Source: Magnolia sinica (lineage: Eukaryota; Streptophyta; Magnoliopsida; Magnoliales; Magnoliaceae). Taken from it: DNA of 64,000 nt. The stretch is from assembly GCF_029962835.1 (NCBI RefSeq), contig NC_080577.1, positions 25,712,501 to 25,776,500 of the forward strand, written 5' to 3'. Below the pieces are notes generated by a model. The model ran no database searches, was not told where the DNA came from, and saw only the letters and a list, made by a program, of their open reading frames with translations. Positions 43,826 to 56,973 of this stretch are shown in pieces (position 1 is the stretch's first letter; each line of letters opens with the position of its first letter). The position numbers were made by a program, and so were the translations under genes.

Positions 43826-44985
43826 GGGAAGCGGATTGGCTAGTGTACCACACACCGGCTATGTAGCTGATGTAGGTACGTGTCGTGCGTAGACGAGCGT
43901 TGCCGTTCCTCGAGCTCCGAATTGTATGAACGGTTCAAAGGAGATCAAGGTTACATGGGCCCCACAATGATGTATTTATTATATCCACACCGATTCATCC
44001 ATTTTTTGAGACCATTTTAAAGAATCATCCAAAAAAAATAAAATGAATCATATCCAAAGATCAGTTGGATCACACCACAAATAGCAGCGGGGATAATGAT
44101 TTTCACCGTTAAAAAATTCGTAGGGCCCACCGTAACGTTTATTTTTCGTTGATAAGGTCACAAAGACCTGGATGAAGAGGAAAAACAAATTTCATATTGA
44201 TCTAAAACTTCTATGACCCTAAAAGGGTTTCAATGGTAGACGTTCAATCCCCCGCTGCTTTTTTCAGTGTGGTCCACTCGATTGTTAGATATGTCATTTT
44301 TCGTATCAAGCGTTAAGACGAGCTCACCAAATGGATGGACGGTTTGGATATAACACATACCTCATGATGAGATGAACTAGGGGTATACATTGAGTCGAGC
44401 TGGCCTCAGGTCGACTGGGCTCGGCCACTAGCTGACCTTAATTCGAACTCGGCTCAGTCCTCGAGCCTGATTGGCCAGCTCGGCTCGGTTCGGTCAGCCG
44501 CTCGGGCTAGTTCGAGCCAAGATTGAGCCGAGTTCGCCATTGCAGTATTTTCACAAACACCCGGACTGCACCTTCAAAATCTCACTATATTTGAGACAAC
44601 AACAATGGATTTGTAGGTATTTTATCAAACACGTTTTGAGCAACATAAAAATCAAGAAAAAAAAGGGTGTTGGTTTCATATACATACCTTCCTTGCCACC
44701 CGCCACACTTCTTTGAGTCATTTCATCAAACACTTGGTGAGCAACATCAATATCAAAATAATCGAGTCATTGAACTAGTTTGATCTGAGTTCGATCCGAG
44801 TCGAGTCGAGTTGGGGGCCAGTTCGAACTCAGCTCGGACTCATTTTCGAGCTTAAAAAATCAACTCAACTCGTCTCAAACTCAGCTTCGAATCGAGTTGA
44901 ATCGAGCTTTTTTTAGACGAGTCGAGTGAGCTAACCGAGCTAGCTTGATTTGTGTACACCTCTAAGATGAACCATGCTCGTCTGC
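43826..44985. mobile_element. Fold-back MITE (GGAAGCGGATTGGC family), copy 2, split
   Basis: Starts GGGAAGCGGATTGGCTAG and runs through the same inner blocks as copy 1 (ACGTACC-type mirrored, GAACGGTTCAAAGGAGATCA, AATGATTTTCACCGTT) to 44377. There a hAT-like copy interrupts it. The expected right terminus is not found after the insertion. Confidence 0.65.
44378..44964 (+). mobile_element. hAT-like non-autonomous element, copy 4
   Basis: 587 bp, ends TAGGGGTATACA / TGTACACCTCTA, perfect 8-bp TSD AGATGAAC (44370-44377 and 44965-44972). TCGAGC-rich subterminal regions and the shared AT-rich middle. Confidence 0.9.
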
Positions 44986-45310
44986 CATAGTACCAAATAA
45001 TTGCACTTGGGCTATCTCAGCTTACGTGCCAGCTCTACATTGCAATGTAGTAGGTGCACCCATTTTTATTTACAAGCACACTTACATAAGAAAATGAGAC
45101 GTTGCATGTGATAGTAATGTGTGCCAAGCATTACACAAAATTACACCTGTGTTGTTGAATCAAACGGTATAAGAGATTCCATGTGCCAGTAATACTACAT
45201 TTGAAGTAGATGACTTTTGGGAGAGAGTTGTACATGATAAAGTATTAAATATTAGAATTTTATCAAAAATATTATCTGAAAAGCAAGAGTCTTATTAAAC
45301 TAAGGTATTT
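44986..45310. other. Intergenic, nothing recognised
   Basis: No frame, repeat end or RNA gene. Confidence 0.35.
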
Positions 45311-45318
45311 CTCCTACC

Positions 45319-45923
45319 TATAGGTGTACATGAACCGAGCTAGCTCAGTTAGCTCGCACGACTCGACTCGAAAAAGTTTGATTCGATTCGGATCGAAGTT
45401 GAGTTCGAGTCGAGTTGAGCTGATTTTTTGAGCTCGAAAATGAGTTCGAATCGAGTTTGAGCTGGCCCCAACTCAACTTGACTCGGATCAAACCCAGCTC
45501 GAATCGAACTCGGATAAAACCAGTTTGGTGACTTGGTTACTTTGATATTGATGTTGCTCACCAAATTTTGATGAAATGACTCAACGAAGTGTGGCTGATG
45601 GCAAGGAAGGTATGTATATGAAACCAATACCATTTTTTTTCTTGATTTTTATGTTTCTTAGAAGGTGTTTGATAAAATACTTGTAAGACCATTGCTGCTG
45701 TCTTAAATACAGTTAGATTTTGAAGGTGCAGTTCAGGTGTTTGTGAAAATGTTACACAGGCGAACTCGGCTTGAACTGGCTCGAGCTGCTGATCGAACCG
45801 AGTCGAGCTGGCCAGGCAGGCTCGAGGACCGAGCTGAGGCGAGTTCAAGCTGAGGTTAGCTAGTGGCTGAGCTGAGTCGAGTTGAGGCCATCTTGACTCA
45901 GTTCGACTCGCTGTACACCCCTA
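45319..45923 (-). mobile_element. hAT-like non-autonomous element, copy 5
   Basis: 605 bp, ends TATAGGTGTACA / TGTACACCCCTA. TSD CTCCTACC (45311-45318) and CTCCTATC (45924-45931), 7 of 8. Inverted relative to copy 4, 355 bp away, so the two could pair as a large inverted repeat. Confidence 0.85.
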
Positions 45924-45931
45924 CTCCTATC

Positions 45932-47509
45932 AAATGCGATTTCCATTTAGCATTAAATGTTAAAGTCATGCCAAAATCAACTCTCTACGGATGCCAAATC
46001 TAAGTGATGTGTTAGCAAGTTTCCTATATAGGAGTTCAACCAACGCACTATCCGAATAAGTGAGAGTATATCTCTTGTACGCATGATTATACATGATAGG
46101 CCACTTTGAGGAGATTTGTAAAGCCGATCGTCTAAATCCTTTATGATACCAATGACTACGCAAGGCCATCGCCTTTCAAAAGCTATAAAAGAAACAATCG
46201 ATGAAGAGCCCCAGACCGCATCCCAAACACAAATCTATCTTTTTTACATTTATCTTTTCGTTTATCTTAAAATAGCATAACCTAATTTTATCATAAATCT
46301 CTATTGTCCAGTGTTACCACCACAGTACCGTATGATTAGATTAAATGGCCATAACCCTAGGCTCTTGGATCCCGATCAAGCAACTTCTTACTTAGACAAT
46401 CACATCTTCCTGGTTACATCTTGCTGACCAATCTGCCTCGATTGTTTGTTTATACAGATGGTCGCATGTATTTATTTTTATTTTCCTACTTCTTTTGTCT
46501 GTCAATTGTATTGAGCCCTAAATATAAATTAATAAAATCAGCATTATTAGCCTTTAGTTTTATTCTTTTTTATCTATTATTACTCTGTTAAACAATATGA
46601 GGCCTATAATTAGCATTGAAAGAAAAATACTAAAGTCATAAGGCAAAAAGAATCTATAAGAGATGACTAACTCCTACCCTTGCACAAATCGCTTGATCGT
46701 TGATCACAACCGATGGCTGACTTGAAAGTTAGATTTCTGAATTCGGTCCTACGCATTTGTTTCAACGCAGGGTCACTAGTGTTCAATTAAATATTAAGTC
46801 AAGTACAACTTTAGCACGCCCACACATTATAACCGCATAGAAAATCTGAATATATCCTCTTGATCACATGCGTGGCCATGTTTGATTGAATTGTGCAAAC
46901 AATAGGGGTTGGTAAATAAGGACCGTGTACTTGTGGCAATTGCTATCGATAGATCAAACCAGAAACCTACATTGTTCCATTGATCCTAGTGATCCCATCT
47001 TGTTCTTTAAACTTGATGATAAAAAGGAAAATCAGATTAACGGTTAATATTTAGCGAGGAGAGTTGTAAGATTTAAAATAATGGCATGACCACGAAAGAG
47101 AACGCAAGATGGGCGGTACAGATTCACCATCCTTTTACGCCACTTGAGCTTGAAAGGCTAGACTGCATGGAAGCTCAGTGGTTGTAGATCCATTCAGTCA
47201 TTTATCTTTAGGGCATGTTTATGTAGTCAAAATACTAAAAATATTGGTTGTCATCATTACAATTTTAGCACGATCAAATGTATCATGGACAAAGGAAAAT
47301 GTAGCGATAATCATTGCACATTTTCAGTGTTACAATCAAAATTTTGAATCCAACCCGTAACGTCAGTGTAGTTTTGTGATCATTTAACATTAAAGAAACG
47401 TAAAACTATTATTATTTACTCCTAATAAACCAAACAAAAAATATTGGCAATCAAATATGTATGTTGCAAGGAGATAGGTAAAGTTATTCGTAATTATTAT
47501 ACATTTTCT
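45932..47509. other. Intergenic, nothing recognised
   Basis: About 1.6 kb of AT-rich sequence on both strands with no domain-bearing frame and no repeat boundaries. Confidence 0.4.
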
Positions 47510-47512
47510 TTA

Positions 47513-47869
47513 GGGTCGCTTAGACGGGAGTATATGGGATAAGAGGTGCTTTTGGATGGGAGTACATGTTAATAAAATTTAAAGTAAATGAATTAGGAAT
47601 GATCCAAACTGTCCAAAACATTGGCCATCTAAATTGATGCTTTAAAAATTGTTCACAAATTGCTTGTTTGTGATCCTTACGTTTGTAGCCCACCCGAGAC
47701 TCAAAATTTCCTTGTTTTGACCAAAGTATATATTTCAATGGGCTTATTACAATCATTCTGTCAAATATCAGGTATGCACACTAATTTGGGATATCGCATG
47801 TGTTCCTATGGATATATTAAAGAATTTCAATGCATTTCAACTCCTATTTACTCCCATCCAAACAAATAT
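47513..47869. mobile_element. Tourist-like MITE
   Basis: Flanked by TTA (47510-47512 and 47870-47872), the Harbinger TSD. Starts GGGTCGCTTAGACGGGAGTA and ends TACTCCCATCCAAACAAATA, which are degenerate inverted repeats. A second internal GGATGGGAGTAC lies near the left end. Confidence 0.5.
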
Positions 47870-47872
47870 TTA

Positions 47873-48720
47873 GATTCTAGTGCATTTCATTTACTAGCTA
47901 CCAAACACAATTAAGACTTCTATTTACCCTTACTTTGATTGTAATTATAAAATGAATTTTATGTACCTCCATTTACAAGCTCTGAAGCAAGCCCATGCAT
48001 TACTTCAACAATAGGTGAAATAGACTGGAAGTAGGAATAACAAGAAATGATTGCAACTGTGCATCAAGTGGGCTCCATCATAAATAATTTTCCTTATCCA
48101 AAACTTACGTTAGGCACCTTATATTAGGATTGCGTTGCAATCCAAATTATAAATATACTAAGATCAAAGTGATTTGAAATTGAAGTTGTGTTTGAGAGCT
48201 AGTAATTGAAATCCTTTTGGAATTCAAAAATTGTGTTTAGACTGTCTGGATTTTAGATAAAAAGATTTTTTGTAATATATTCACAATAACTTGAATTTAA
48301 TTAAGTAAACCATCTTTAATATTCAAAATAGTGTACATGTGTCATATTTTTAGATAACCATAATAATAAGTCCATTAAAACATACACTTTGGGTTTAAAA
48401 AAGAAGAAGAAGAAGGTAATTTTGAGCTTCAGGTGAGCCATAAATTAAAATTGAAATTGTCATTGTTAGATTTTCAATATATTTTCGGTCATACCTATGT
48501 AAGAAATTTGGAGAATCTGAATTGCCATAAAACTTGGTAAATGTGTATAGTGTATGAGTCACCACCATTTTTAAAACGTTGTTGAACTAACGTAGAAGTC
48601 TATACCCAAAAAAAAAAAAAAAAAAACCTATTTTCTCTCTCGCTTCCATCTCTTATTCTCCGACACCACCATTTTTTTTTTTTAACCAAAAGAATTACAA
48701 CATTCGAAATCATGTCAATT
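47873..48720. other. Intergenic, AT-rich
   Basis: Contains a GTGTTTGAGAGCTAGTAATTG phrase suggestive of another decayed MITE, and an A-run at 48609-48627. No gene. Confidence 0.35.
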
Positions 48721-48738
48721 CACACACACACACACACA

Positions 48739-48779
<41 letters not shown>
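48721..48779. repeat. (CA)n(CT)n compound microsatellite
   Basis: About 20 bp of CA followed by about 38 bp of CT. Confidence 0.95.
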
Positions 48780-48782
<3 letters not shown>

Positions 48783-51674
48783 CTATAATGGCTACTACCT
48801 CTCTCTTGATCACTTGCTTTATAACTCTCTCTACCTAACCTTCATGAATCTCTCCTTGATACATCGAAGAGGGCACTAGCATTTAGGATCTTAATAATAT
48901 ATTGTGTTTTCAAAATTACTAATTTTAGAGGATTAGAAGTACATTCGAATCTAAAAACCCTCAAATCTAACCTCTCAAACGTAATTAAAAGCCTCAATAG
49001 CCTCCAAATATCCCCAAAGACCTTTAATTCTCACCACCAAGGACCTCTAAAGATGGATGGAAAGTTAAAAGATGATACTTGATAGCCCATATAAGATGTA
49101 TAGGCATGAACTGCATGATGAGTGGACCAGCCTATAACTTTTTTAATCTAGAGTATTCATTAATGGGTCCATCTGATAAATATGTCAAATCTTGCACACT
49201 TTCCTTATATAGGAACTCATGGGGCACTTGTATTTTGTGCTTTCACATGTGGGGTGGCAAACATCATTTCATAAATGATTAGTTATATTAATACATGAGA
49301 AGAGTATGAAATACTGTACACATATACACAAATACATGATGACTAGATGTTTATGCCTGATTTGACTATATCAGATCCAACGACTTAGATGATGCCACGT
49401 GGTAGCAAAATCTCAATAAAAGACAAAAGGAAGATTTCATTAGTTGCTCTGATGGCCAAATAAAATCAAAATATGTAAAGTCATAAGTGATCTAAAAAGG
49501 GTAAGCTCAGTTGGCTATAGTAAGAACACGTGTTATATATCTCATTCACATTACAAAGCTAGCTAGTCACTGTAGTGGCCTTATGACCAAAGTTGTGTAT
49601 TGATTGAAACACGGTCACACTAAAAGACAAGTTTGGCCTACGCACCATGATGTTGCACATGGTCGCTATAGTTGAAAATATTTGAGGAGTGGAGTAATGA
49701 CTATGCTAAGTTGGCCTAACTTTATAGCACATTATTTACATTTGTGTGAAAAGAATGATGACTATTATTAATGTGTGCCAACTCAAGGGAAATTGGCGTC
49801 TATGTAATAAGAGTAGAACGTGCATGTAACCAATGTCCAACCCATGACGAACAACTAGCATACGTAGTGTTTCTTGATAGGCCATGATTGTCTTTGTGTC
49901 TACGTGGTTATCTCCACATCAGCAGATATGAGAAGTAGCTACGAAGATTTGTTTATGTAATCGTCTTAGAAATTTTATAAATGACGGAAGATTGAAGAGC
50001 TTCGGGTTTGTGCCAACCCAATACATATCAAATCAAATCTACAGTACAATACTACATATCTTTTTATCTTAACTTATTTTAACATAGGACAACCTTCCTA
50101 TGCTGCTACGTTGGATCGACTTTAGCATATGAGTAGTGTAATCTTGTCTGTCTATGCTGCTACGTTAGATTGACCTAGACTAGGAATAGTGTAATTCCCT
50201 TCCATCTATGTCGAGCTCTGGATCACAAGGAAGACATTTTTCTTTCTTTTTCAGTAGCGTAATTCTCTTCATTTATGCCCAAATTACTGGACCAAAGAAG
50301 ATTGAAATTTAGGGCATCAATATCTAAGCTACAAATGTTGAATCAGTGAGGGATACTTTTGTAAGTTTACAATTGAGTTATTTCTACTCGGGTCTAGTTT
50401 CATAGCTTATTGATAAACAAACTTTGTTTCAACACTTAGAATATGGGATTGAGTACTCATATGGTGTGGGTGTGTATAAAAAAAGAGAGTTCATTTAAGT
50501 CTCACATTATGTAAATGAATTATCTCTATTATTACAGTGAGAAAAAGCTCATATGAAAGATAAAAAGAACTCATTAGAAAGATGAGCCCTCCCATTCACA
50601 AATTGCCTTATTGCATTTACGGGTGATTGAATAGACGGTTGAACTGGCTTAGTTCTCAGTTACAGATGACCACCTATGGTCTTTTTATCTATCGTGACAC
50701 TTGGATAATAAGCATTCGGTTCAAATCGAGTTGGAAAAGGCTTTGGAACGCTTAACACAATACACACATATGTCAACGAACAAATTTCGAATCAAATACT
50801 AGATGAGCATGATATTGAGGCTAAGGAGCATTCACGGTGGGGCCTCCTTGATGATGATCATTCTCTATCTCGCACACATGCTCATCATGGGCGTGTGCTG
50901 GGTGCTTGCCTTCCATGCATTTACCTGCACCACATTGGTAGACTGATGAGTTATGAATACTTTGGTTGGGTACTAAGATCTATCCTATGCAAACAACAAT
51001 TGTACATGTGTCATACATGTACTTGAATAAAGACTTTTAAAATAGTGGGGCCCATCATGGATGGGTAATGTAGACACCCCTCCTAAAATGAGGATAAGCT
51101 ACTCTTTGAGCTTTATCTTGACTTTAATAAATTATCTCCTATTGACTTAGAAATCATTGAAAATCCATAAGGATGGAACATGGAGCATACTTGGCACGTC
51201 CTAGAGACAACCAATAGATCCGATTAGCTAGCCTTAAATCTAATAACAATTTGGTCATTGTCGTGCATTCGCACTCCAGAACCCCAAAAACTCTGTGTAT
51301 AGTAACTGATGTGCAAAAAAAACAGATAAAAAGAACTCTCTTTGCCTAAGGATCACTCTCTATATTACTTAGCCGTCTTTGATAATGTTGTGTTGAGGTG
51401 TGAAAAGTCACATCTTCAAGATTGAGGACGTATGGTCGTTCTTGTACACAAAGTAGCTATAGTGTTATCGAAAGTAAAATTTGACTGATCAAGATGATTT
51501 ATGGTTCGTTGGAAAGGGGATCAAATGATCTTCTTAACGAACTTAAGTTTCCTCCAATCTGAGTTGTGATGAGGATGATCCGGTCCATTTACCAAAACCA
51601 CGAATTGCCAATAAGCCGAAGTCGTAAAAACTGTCCACACGTTAAACTAGCTAAACAGGATCTAATTGAAGTGA
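48780..51674. other. Intergenic, nothing recognised
   Basis: About 2.9 kb with no supported gene. A short tandem duplication is present at about 50098-50205 (CTATGCTGCTACGTTRGAT twice, unit about 55 bp). Confidence 0.4.
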
Positions 51675-51679
51675 TTTTA

Positions 51680-54600
51680 TGTAACGCCCTGAAAATCGGG
51701 GATCGAGTAGAAGTCCAACTCCCGAGTTCCAATACATCACTTATGCAACATATTTAATGATGATTAACTATTGTCTGTATTAGTGCATAAAACATGAATA
51801 AGATTAAGCCAAATCAACAAAGCATAATCTAGGGACAGTTGCAATATGCAAGAGGAAGACTGAAACGAATATGTATAACTTTATAAACTAGTATAAGTCC
51901 CCAAAGTATATATGCATTACCAGGTCAATAATTATATGTATTGTTTCAAATTACAAAATGTCAAAAATGTAATAGTCCACTACAAGTATAACCCTGAAGC
52001 CCCACCAATCAGAGCGGTCTATGTAAACCCGCCTGAATACTGCATATATGAGAAAGCGTTCTCATTGTCTGCGAAGTCCGCCTCTGCCTCATCAGTCGGG
52101 TCTCCATCTGCAACTAAGACAGAGTCTGGTTGGTGTGTACAATACCGTCCCGTAATGTGGGAGTGAGTGATCAACTCAGTGGAACAATAAAGTAAAGGTT
52201 AACATGTTCTCAATTCAGTGAAGCAGTAATGATAAAACAATACAATCAAACACCCCTAAGTACTCTGATTAATGCAAGAATGGTATGAATAAATGATGCA
52301 TGCCCTCGCCTGTACTCCCTCTGCGATCTTCATCTAACGGTCGCGCATGTCAGTCACTTCCTTAGTGCTTTGCCCAACGCCTAACGGTACATGCAGTGCG
52401 GCACATGAACGTGATTACCAAGTTCTTATTAGTCTTTTTCATACAGAAGGATTGGGAAGCTAAGGTACCTCCCTTATATCAATTCCCAAACGATGATTCA
52501 TTCTAGGGTCGTCAATCCTAGTAAATCTCATACGATGATATGGTTCTAGGTTACTGCAAAGGGCTCGTCACCTTATCAGTGCAGGCTTATTTTGTACTCT
52601 TGTTGCTACGGAAAGGCTCGTCGCCTCTACGCAGTCTTATGGTACGCTCGAGGTCACTACAAAGGGCTTGTCACCTTATCACTGTAGGCCGACAACTCGA
52701 ATACAGTGTCTCATCTTACCGTATTCGGTCACAAGGCTTTGTTGCTCACTGGACACTACGGGGAGGCTCGTCACCCCAGCGTAGATTGACAGCTCGACCA
52801 CGGTGTCCCATACACCATGCCCGGCTCATGAGTCTTAGCGGATTAAGGTACCAATGTTAAAGGAGTTTTAACTAGTGAGTTTAGTACCTTAGATTCAAGC
52901 AGTAGCGTCCATACATGGTGAATATACATCGGGTCAATCGGGTTACTTGACGAGCTCGACTGGTACGAGTGCACATCGAATTGATCGACATGAAGTGCAC
53001 TAGCATTTCATGTGGCCTAACCACTATCGACAACTGAAGTACGGTTCGGACTCATCGAACACGTTCTGTAGGGCGAAATCAACCTCAGCCACCTATTCAA
53101 TGCCTGTTACCGATTACCTGGACTATTCCGTAGTCCCAAACACATTCAATTATAACAGATAATCATACAAGCTAATCAGAATAGTAATGGATCATTCCAA
53201 TCATACAAGCATGTGAGCATTTGATGGATTTCAACTTAAACATGAATTCACACATATGCAGTCCCTAAGTCAAACAGACAAAGAATATAAGTTACATGGA
53301 GGAAATCATATACATGGTTAAGGTAGTTGAGAATCTCTTCTCAACACTCATATAAAGTACAATTTATTACACACTTGTTCATTCAGACATTTCTACAAAC
53401 ACTTAGACTACATATTCCAACATACATAACGTATGTTGGTGATAGCACGTATTAGGACAAATCCTTTCACTAAGGAATTGTCACGTATACCTCAACCATA
53501 TGTTTACAACAGTTAATCATGGCAAATCCATATCCAAAATCCATACTCATACAAACATTTCAACAAACACAAGAATACACTATATTCAACATAGTTCATA
53601 TATATGTGTAAAGTGCGGGAACCAACGTGTCCAAGCATGTGATAGCAATTCAAGTCAGTCATAAATCATTAACAAACATTGAAAGCCTTGAAAATCATAA
53701 CCTAAACATTTATAGTCCGCACCTTTTGTCGGTAGACTCGTAACGAACTCAGTTTAAAAGCTAAGTCTTTGTCTACAACACCACAATAACCTATTAGAGG
53801 GAATATGTTAGCTAATTCATCTAATACGCTAGTTGGAAACCCTAAGACAAGTTAGGGTTAGGTTTTCTTACCCAAGTACGGAGTCGGAATCGCCTGTGTA
53901 GCGATACAAGAATGGTGGTTGAGTGCGTGGAATAGCGGGATCGAATCCCAGGAAGAATCTCCAACTCTCACTCTCACTTTCTTTCTTTTCCCTTCTCTTT
54001 TCTCTCCTCTCTCTCCTAGGGTTTCTCAAATTCGTATGAGGTGAGAGGAAGAGAGTTTAAGGTCCTTATATAGGCCCAGGTTTGATGGGAATGGCCCCAG
54101 GGCCAAGGTATACTTAGGTTATATCCAAAGGGCGTCTGTTTCAGCTCAACAGAGCACTTTTGGTGGCCCTTTTTCCACGTGCGGTCGGATTTAAGCTCCA
54201 TAACATTGAATCTAAGTCAGGCTAAGTTTTCGTTCCGATCGGGTTTACAGATCAGCCGTGGCGGACCCGTTTCAGTTCAACGGTCACGGTCACTCGATCA
54301 GGGTCACAAGTACACTGACATGTGTGGGACATTTCTCCTGATCTGAGGGTGTATTTGGGTCAGATTCTGATGGTCTGAATCCTTATATTTGGCCCGCAAG
54401 CGACGCGACTCTGATTGCTTAAATTCAGAATTTACTTCTAAATATATTCACGTTTCTCACACACTTTGCCCCAGGCTCAAGTTGTGCATTTCTAGACGTA
54501 ATTTAGACTTGATTTTCGAGGGGGTTGTCAAGTCCAGTAATGTGGTCATAACTGTATAGTTTCGCGGTCATCGAACTTTTGACGTGCGGTCCAGGTCCGA

Positions 54601-54852
54601 TACAGAGTTTTGGTGTGCTCCCGAGAGCAACCGGGTTTAGGGATGGATTCTAGATTTCAGGGTAATGTAGCGTCAATGATACTGCATGGTTTGGGTCTTG
54701 CAGATCATATTTAAAGTGATTAGTACTAATTTCACAAGTACTCTAGTTTAACACTTGTTAATATTAACCTAATTTCTAAAGATTTTGGTCCTGGGTGATT
54801 TTTGCCTGAGGTGGTACTTGGGTCCTTGTACGAATTTTTCCGAGACGTTACA
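51680..54852. mobile_element. Solo LTR, 3.17 kb (Gypsy-like)
   Basis: Starts TGTAACGCCCTGAAAATCGG and ends CCGAGACGTTACA, a 7-bp inverted terminus TGTAACG/CGTTACA. Perfect 5-bp TSD TTTTA on both sides (51675-51679 and 54853-54857). No coding domain inside, so it is a solo LTR left by recombination between the two LTRs. The length suggests a long-LTR Gypsy lineage (inference). Internal hairpin-forming repeats at 52540-52830; CT-rich region and TATATA near 53940-54070. Confidence 0.88.
52540..52830. repeat. Short diverged tandem units in the solo LTR
   Basis: A unit with GGGCTYGTCACCTTATCA followed by GTRTAGGC or GCAGGC recurs about four times. Each unit can fold because CACTAC...GTAGTG-like words flank the central GGCTCGTC. 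Confidence 0.55.
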
Positions 54853-54857
54853 TTTTA

Positions 54858-55291
54858 GTTCTATTGAAAGTCTTATTAGACGACATTTCCAATGAGCTTA
54901 AGATTATCGAAATCGAACAATCAGTCAAATTACAGACAACTGATTTCATATACTGAACGGTCATATTTTTGACAGGTCAAATGAAGTCTAATCAAAGTGA
55001 TTATAGTCTTGTTATGAAGCTTATCTGATTCATTTTCCAATGAGACTAAGATTATTGCAAATGGACGGACAACAAACAAGATACAAGTATTTAAATAATT
55101 TATAGAAAAGACAAAAACTAATTATGACATTTTGTATATATAAATGATACATATATTTATATATAAAATAAATAGTAATAATTACTTTTATAAATAAATA
55201 AATAAAAAGTCATAGTTACCTTTAATTTTCATATATAATATATTATATATTATATGTTAAAATCTTTATTTTATATCATATGTACGATATA

Positions 55292-55327
<36 letters not shown>

Positions 55328-55429
55328 TGTATTGAAACATTGATTTCAAATAACAAATAATTCGCAGGACAACATTCACTTAAAATTTTAGGTAGGCCAA
55401 CCTTATTTCATGAATTTTTTTTAAAATCA
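54858..55429. other. AT-rich intergenic sequence
   Basis: Very AT-rich (runs of ATATATAAT around 55130-55290) with a (GTAT)n tract at 55301-55331. No gene. Confidence 0.5.
55301..55331. repeat. (GTAT)n microsatellite
   Basis: About seven to eight GTAT units after a short (AT)n. Confidence 0.95.
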
Positions 55430-56917
55430 AAACTTCAAACTTGCAAGAGTAAATTAAAGAATTATAACATTCACCACATAACTGAAATTAAATACATTTA
55501 ATCCACCATAAATATAAATAAAGCATTCACCACATGGCACAAAGAATTATAGTGGTTTGGTGTTTTAAAAACAATCAAACCTACTCCACTCTCAAAATCA
55601 CTTCCTTTGTAATTTTAGCTTTCACTATGAAAAAGTTTTCATGGGGTCACCTTAAAAACCTGATATAATTCCTTGTGATTTTCACATGCTATCACAATAA
55701 AAACCCAAAATGGGATTTTACCAGGCTAGCTCAGACAAAACCTTAAACTAAGATTTTCACTGGAGATCTCAGAAAAATCTAAAAAGAGTTTATAGAAGGC
55801 ATACTTATCTTCACCGTAGAAGACGTAGCAGAAACTTTTAGCAGAATCTTGAATGTAGATGATTCCGTGTTCAGTTAAATAGAAAGGGTCTAGGGTTCTA
55901 TTAATTTTAATTATGTTAAACCCAAAAAGCTACTTAATTCAATTATCTTAGATCTTAAAGAAGAGTATATTTTACTCTATTAGATTAAACTTAAAAGATC
56001 TGAGATTAAAAGGAATTGAAAAAGCTATTTAAATAAATTATAAATACCGTCCAATAGTTTTCTAATAACTTGAGCTTCTCTTTTTCTTACAGAAGAATTC
56101 TGATAATTAACTTGTGTAATTCGGAATGAGAGAATAACTCAATTTATAAACAAAGAAGTTAGAACTCAATTTATAGGAAAAGAAGTTAGAATTTCGGCTA
56201 ACCCGAGATAGGCTTCGACTAGCCTAAGTTCAGCAGATTCAATTCAATGGATTTCAGATGGCGTGGGAGAAGGATTATCCAAAATTCGATTGGCCTAAGG
56301 TCGACTTCGGCTAGTCAAACAGCACAATTCGGCTAGCCGAATTTGACATTCAGTTGGCCGAATTCCCCCGAATTTCAAAAGTTAAAGCTATTAGAATTTG
56401 ACCCGAACTTTCTCGGGTTGGCCAAATTTTAAGATTGGGCTAACCGAACCAAAACTCGGGCTATCCAAATTTACAACAAAAGCTGTTATTCACTTCGGAC
56501 TTGAAGTTGGGCTTGCTGAGGAAGCTTAGGCTGGCCGAATTCCATGCAAAATAAGTATAAAAACCCATAATTAAACATTTTCGAAAGCACCTATTCCTAA
56601 GGTCTTTATAGGGTTTTATACCACCTGAGATATATTAAATATCTGATTCTCTTTAGCTTGAACTTAGTCTCGGACTTCATCTTGAATTTGTGTTCGAACT
56701 ATGTCTTAGACTTCATCTTGAATTTGTGTTCGAATTGTGTCTCGGACTTCATCTTGAATATCAACCAATCTTGAGCTTGATCTTTTCTTGAACATAGACC
56801 GATCTTAAGCTTGATCTTCTCTTGAACAATAACTGATCTTGAGCTTGATCTTCTTTTGAACATAGACCGATCTTGAAGATCTACTATAAAGTGGTTTTGT
56901 CTTTATGAAATTTGACA
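55430..56917 (-). mobile_element. Copia-like LTR fragment
   Basis: Probable minus-strand LTR with no coding region. It starts near TGTCAAATTTCATAAAGAC (minus strand, from 56917). It holds GGCTAGCCGAA/TTGGCCGAAT palindrome-like words (56190-56540) similar in design to the palindromes in the 1722-2422 LTR. It also has CCACTCTCAAAATCACTTCC and GAAAAAGTTTTCATGGGG phrases typical of long Copia LTRs. Partner LTR and TSD not seen. Confidence 0.45.
56650..56880. repeat. Two short tandem arrays in the LTR fragment
   Basis: A unit of about 42 bp (CGGACTTCATCTTGAAT followed by TTGTGTTCGAA) present three times, then a unit of about 45 bp (ATCTTGAGCTTGATCTTCT followed by TTGAACATAGACCG) three times. Confidence 0.75.
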
Positions 56918-56939
56918 ACTTATGTGTACGCTTAACATC

Positions 56940-56941
<2 letters not shown>

Positions 56942-56971
<30 letters not shown>
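56942..56971. repeat. (GT)n microsatellite
   Basis: About 15 GT units next to the LTR fragment. Confidence 0.95.
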
Positions 56972-56973
<2 letters not shown>

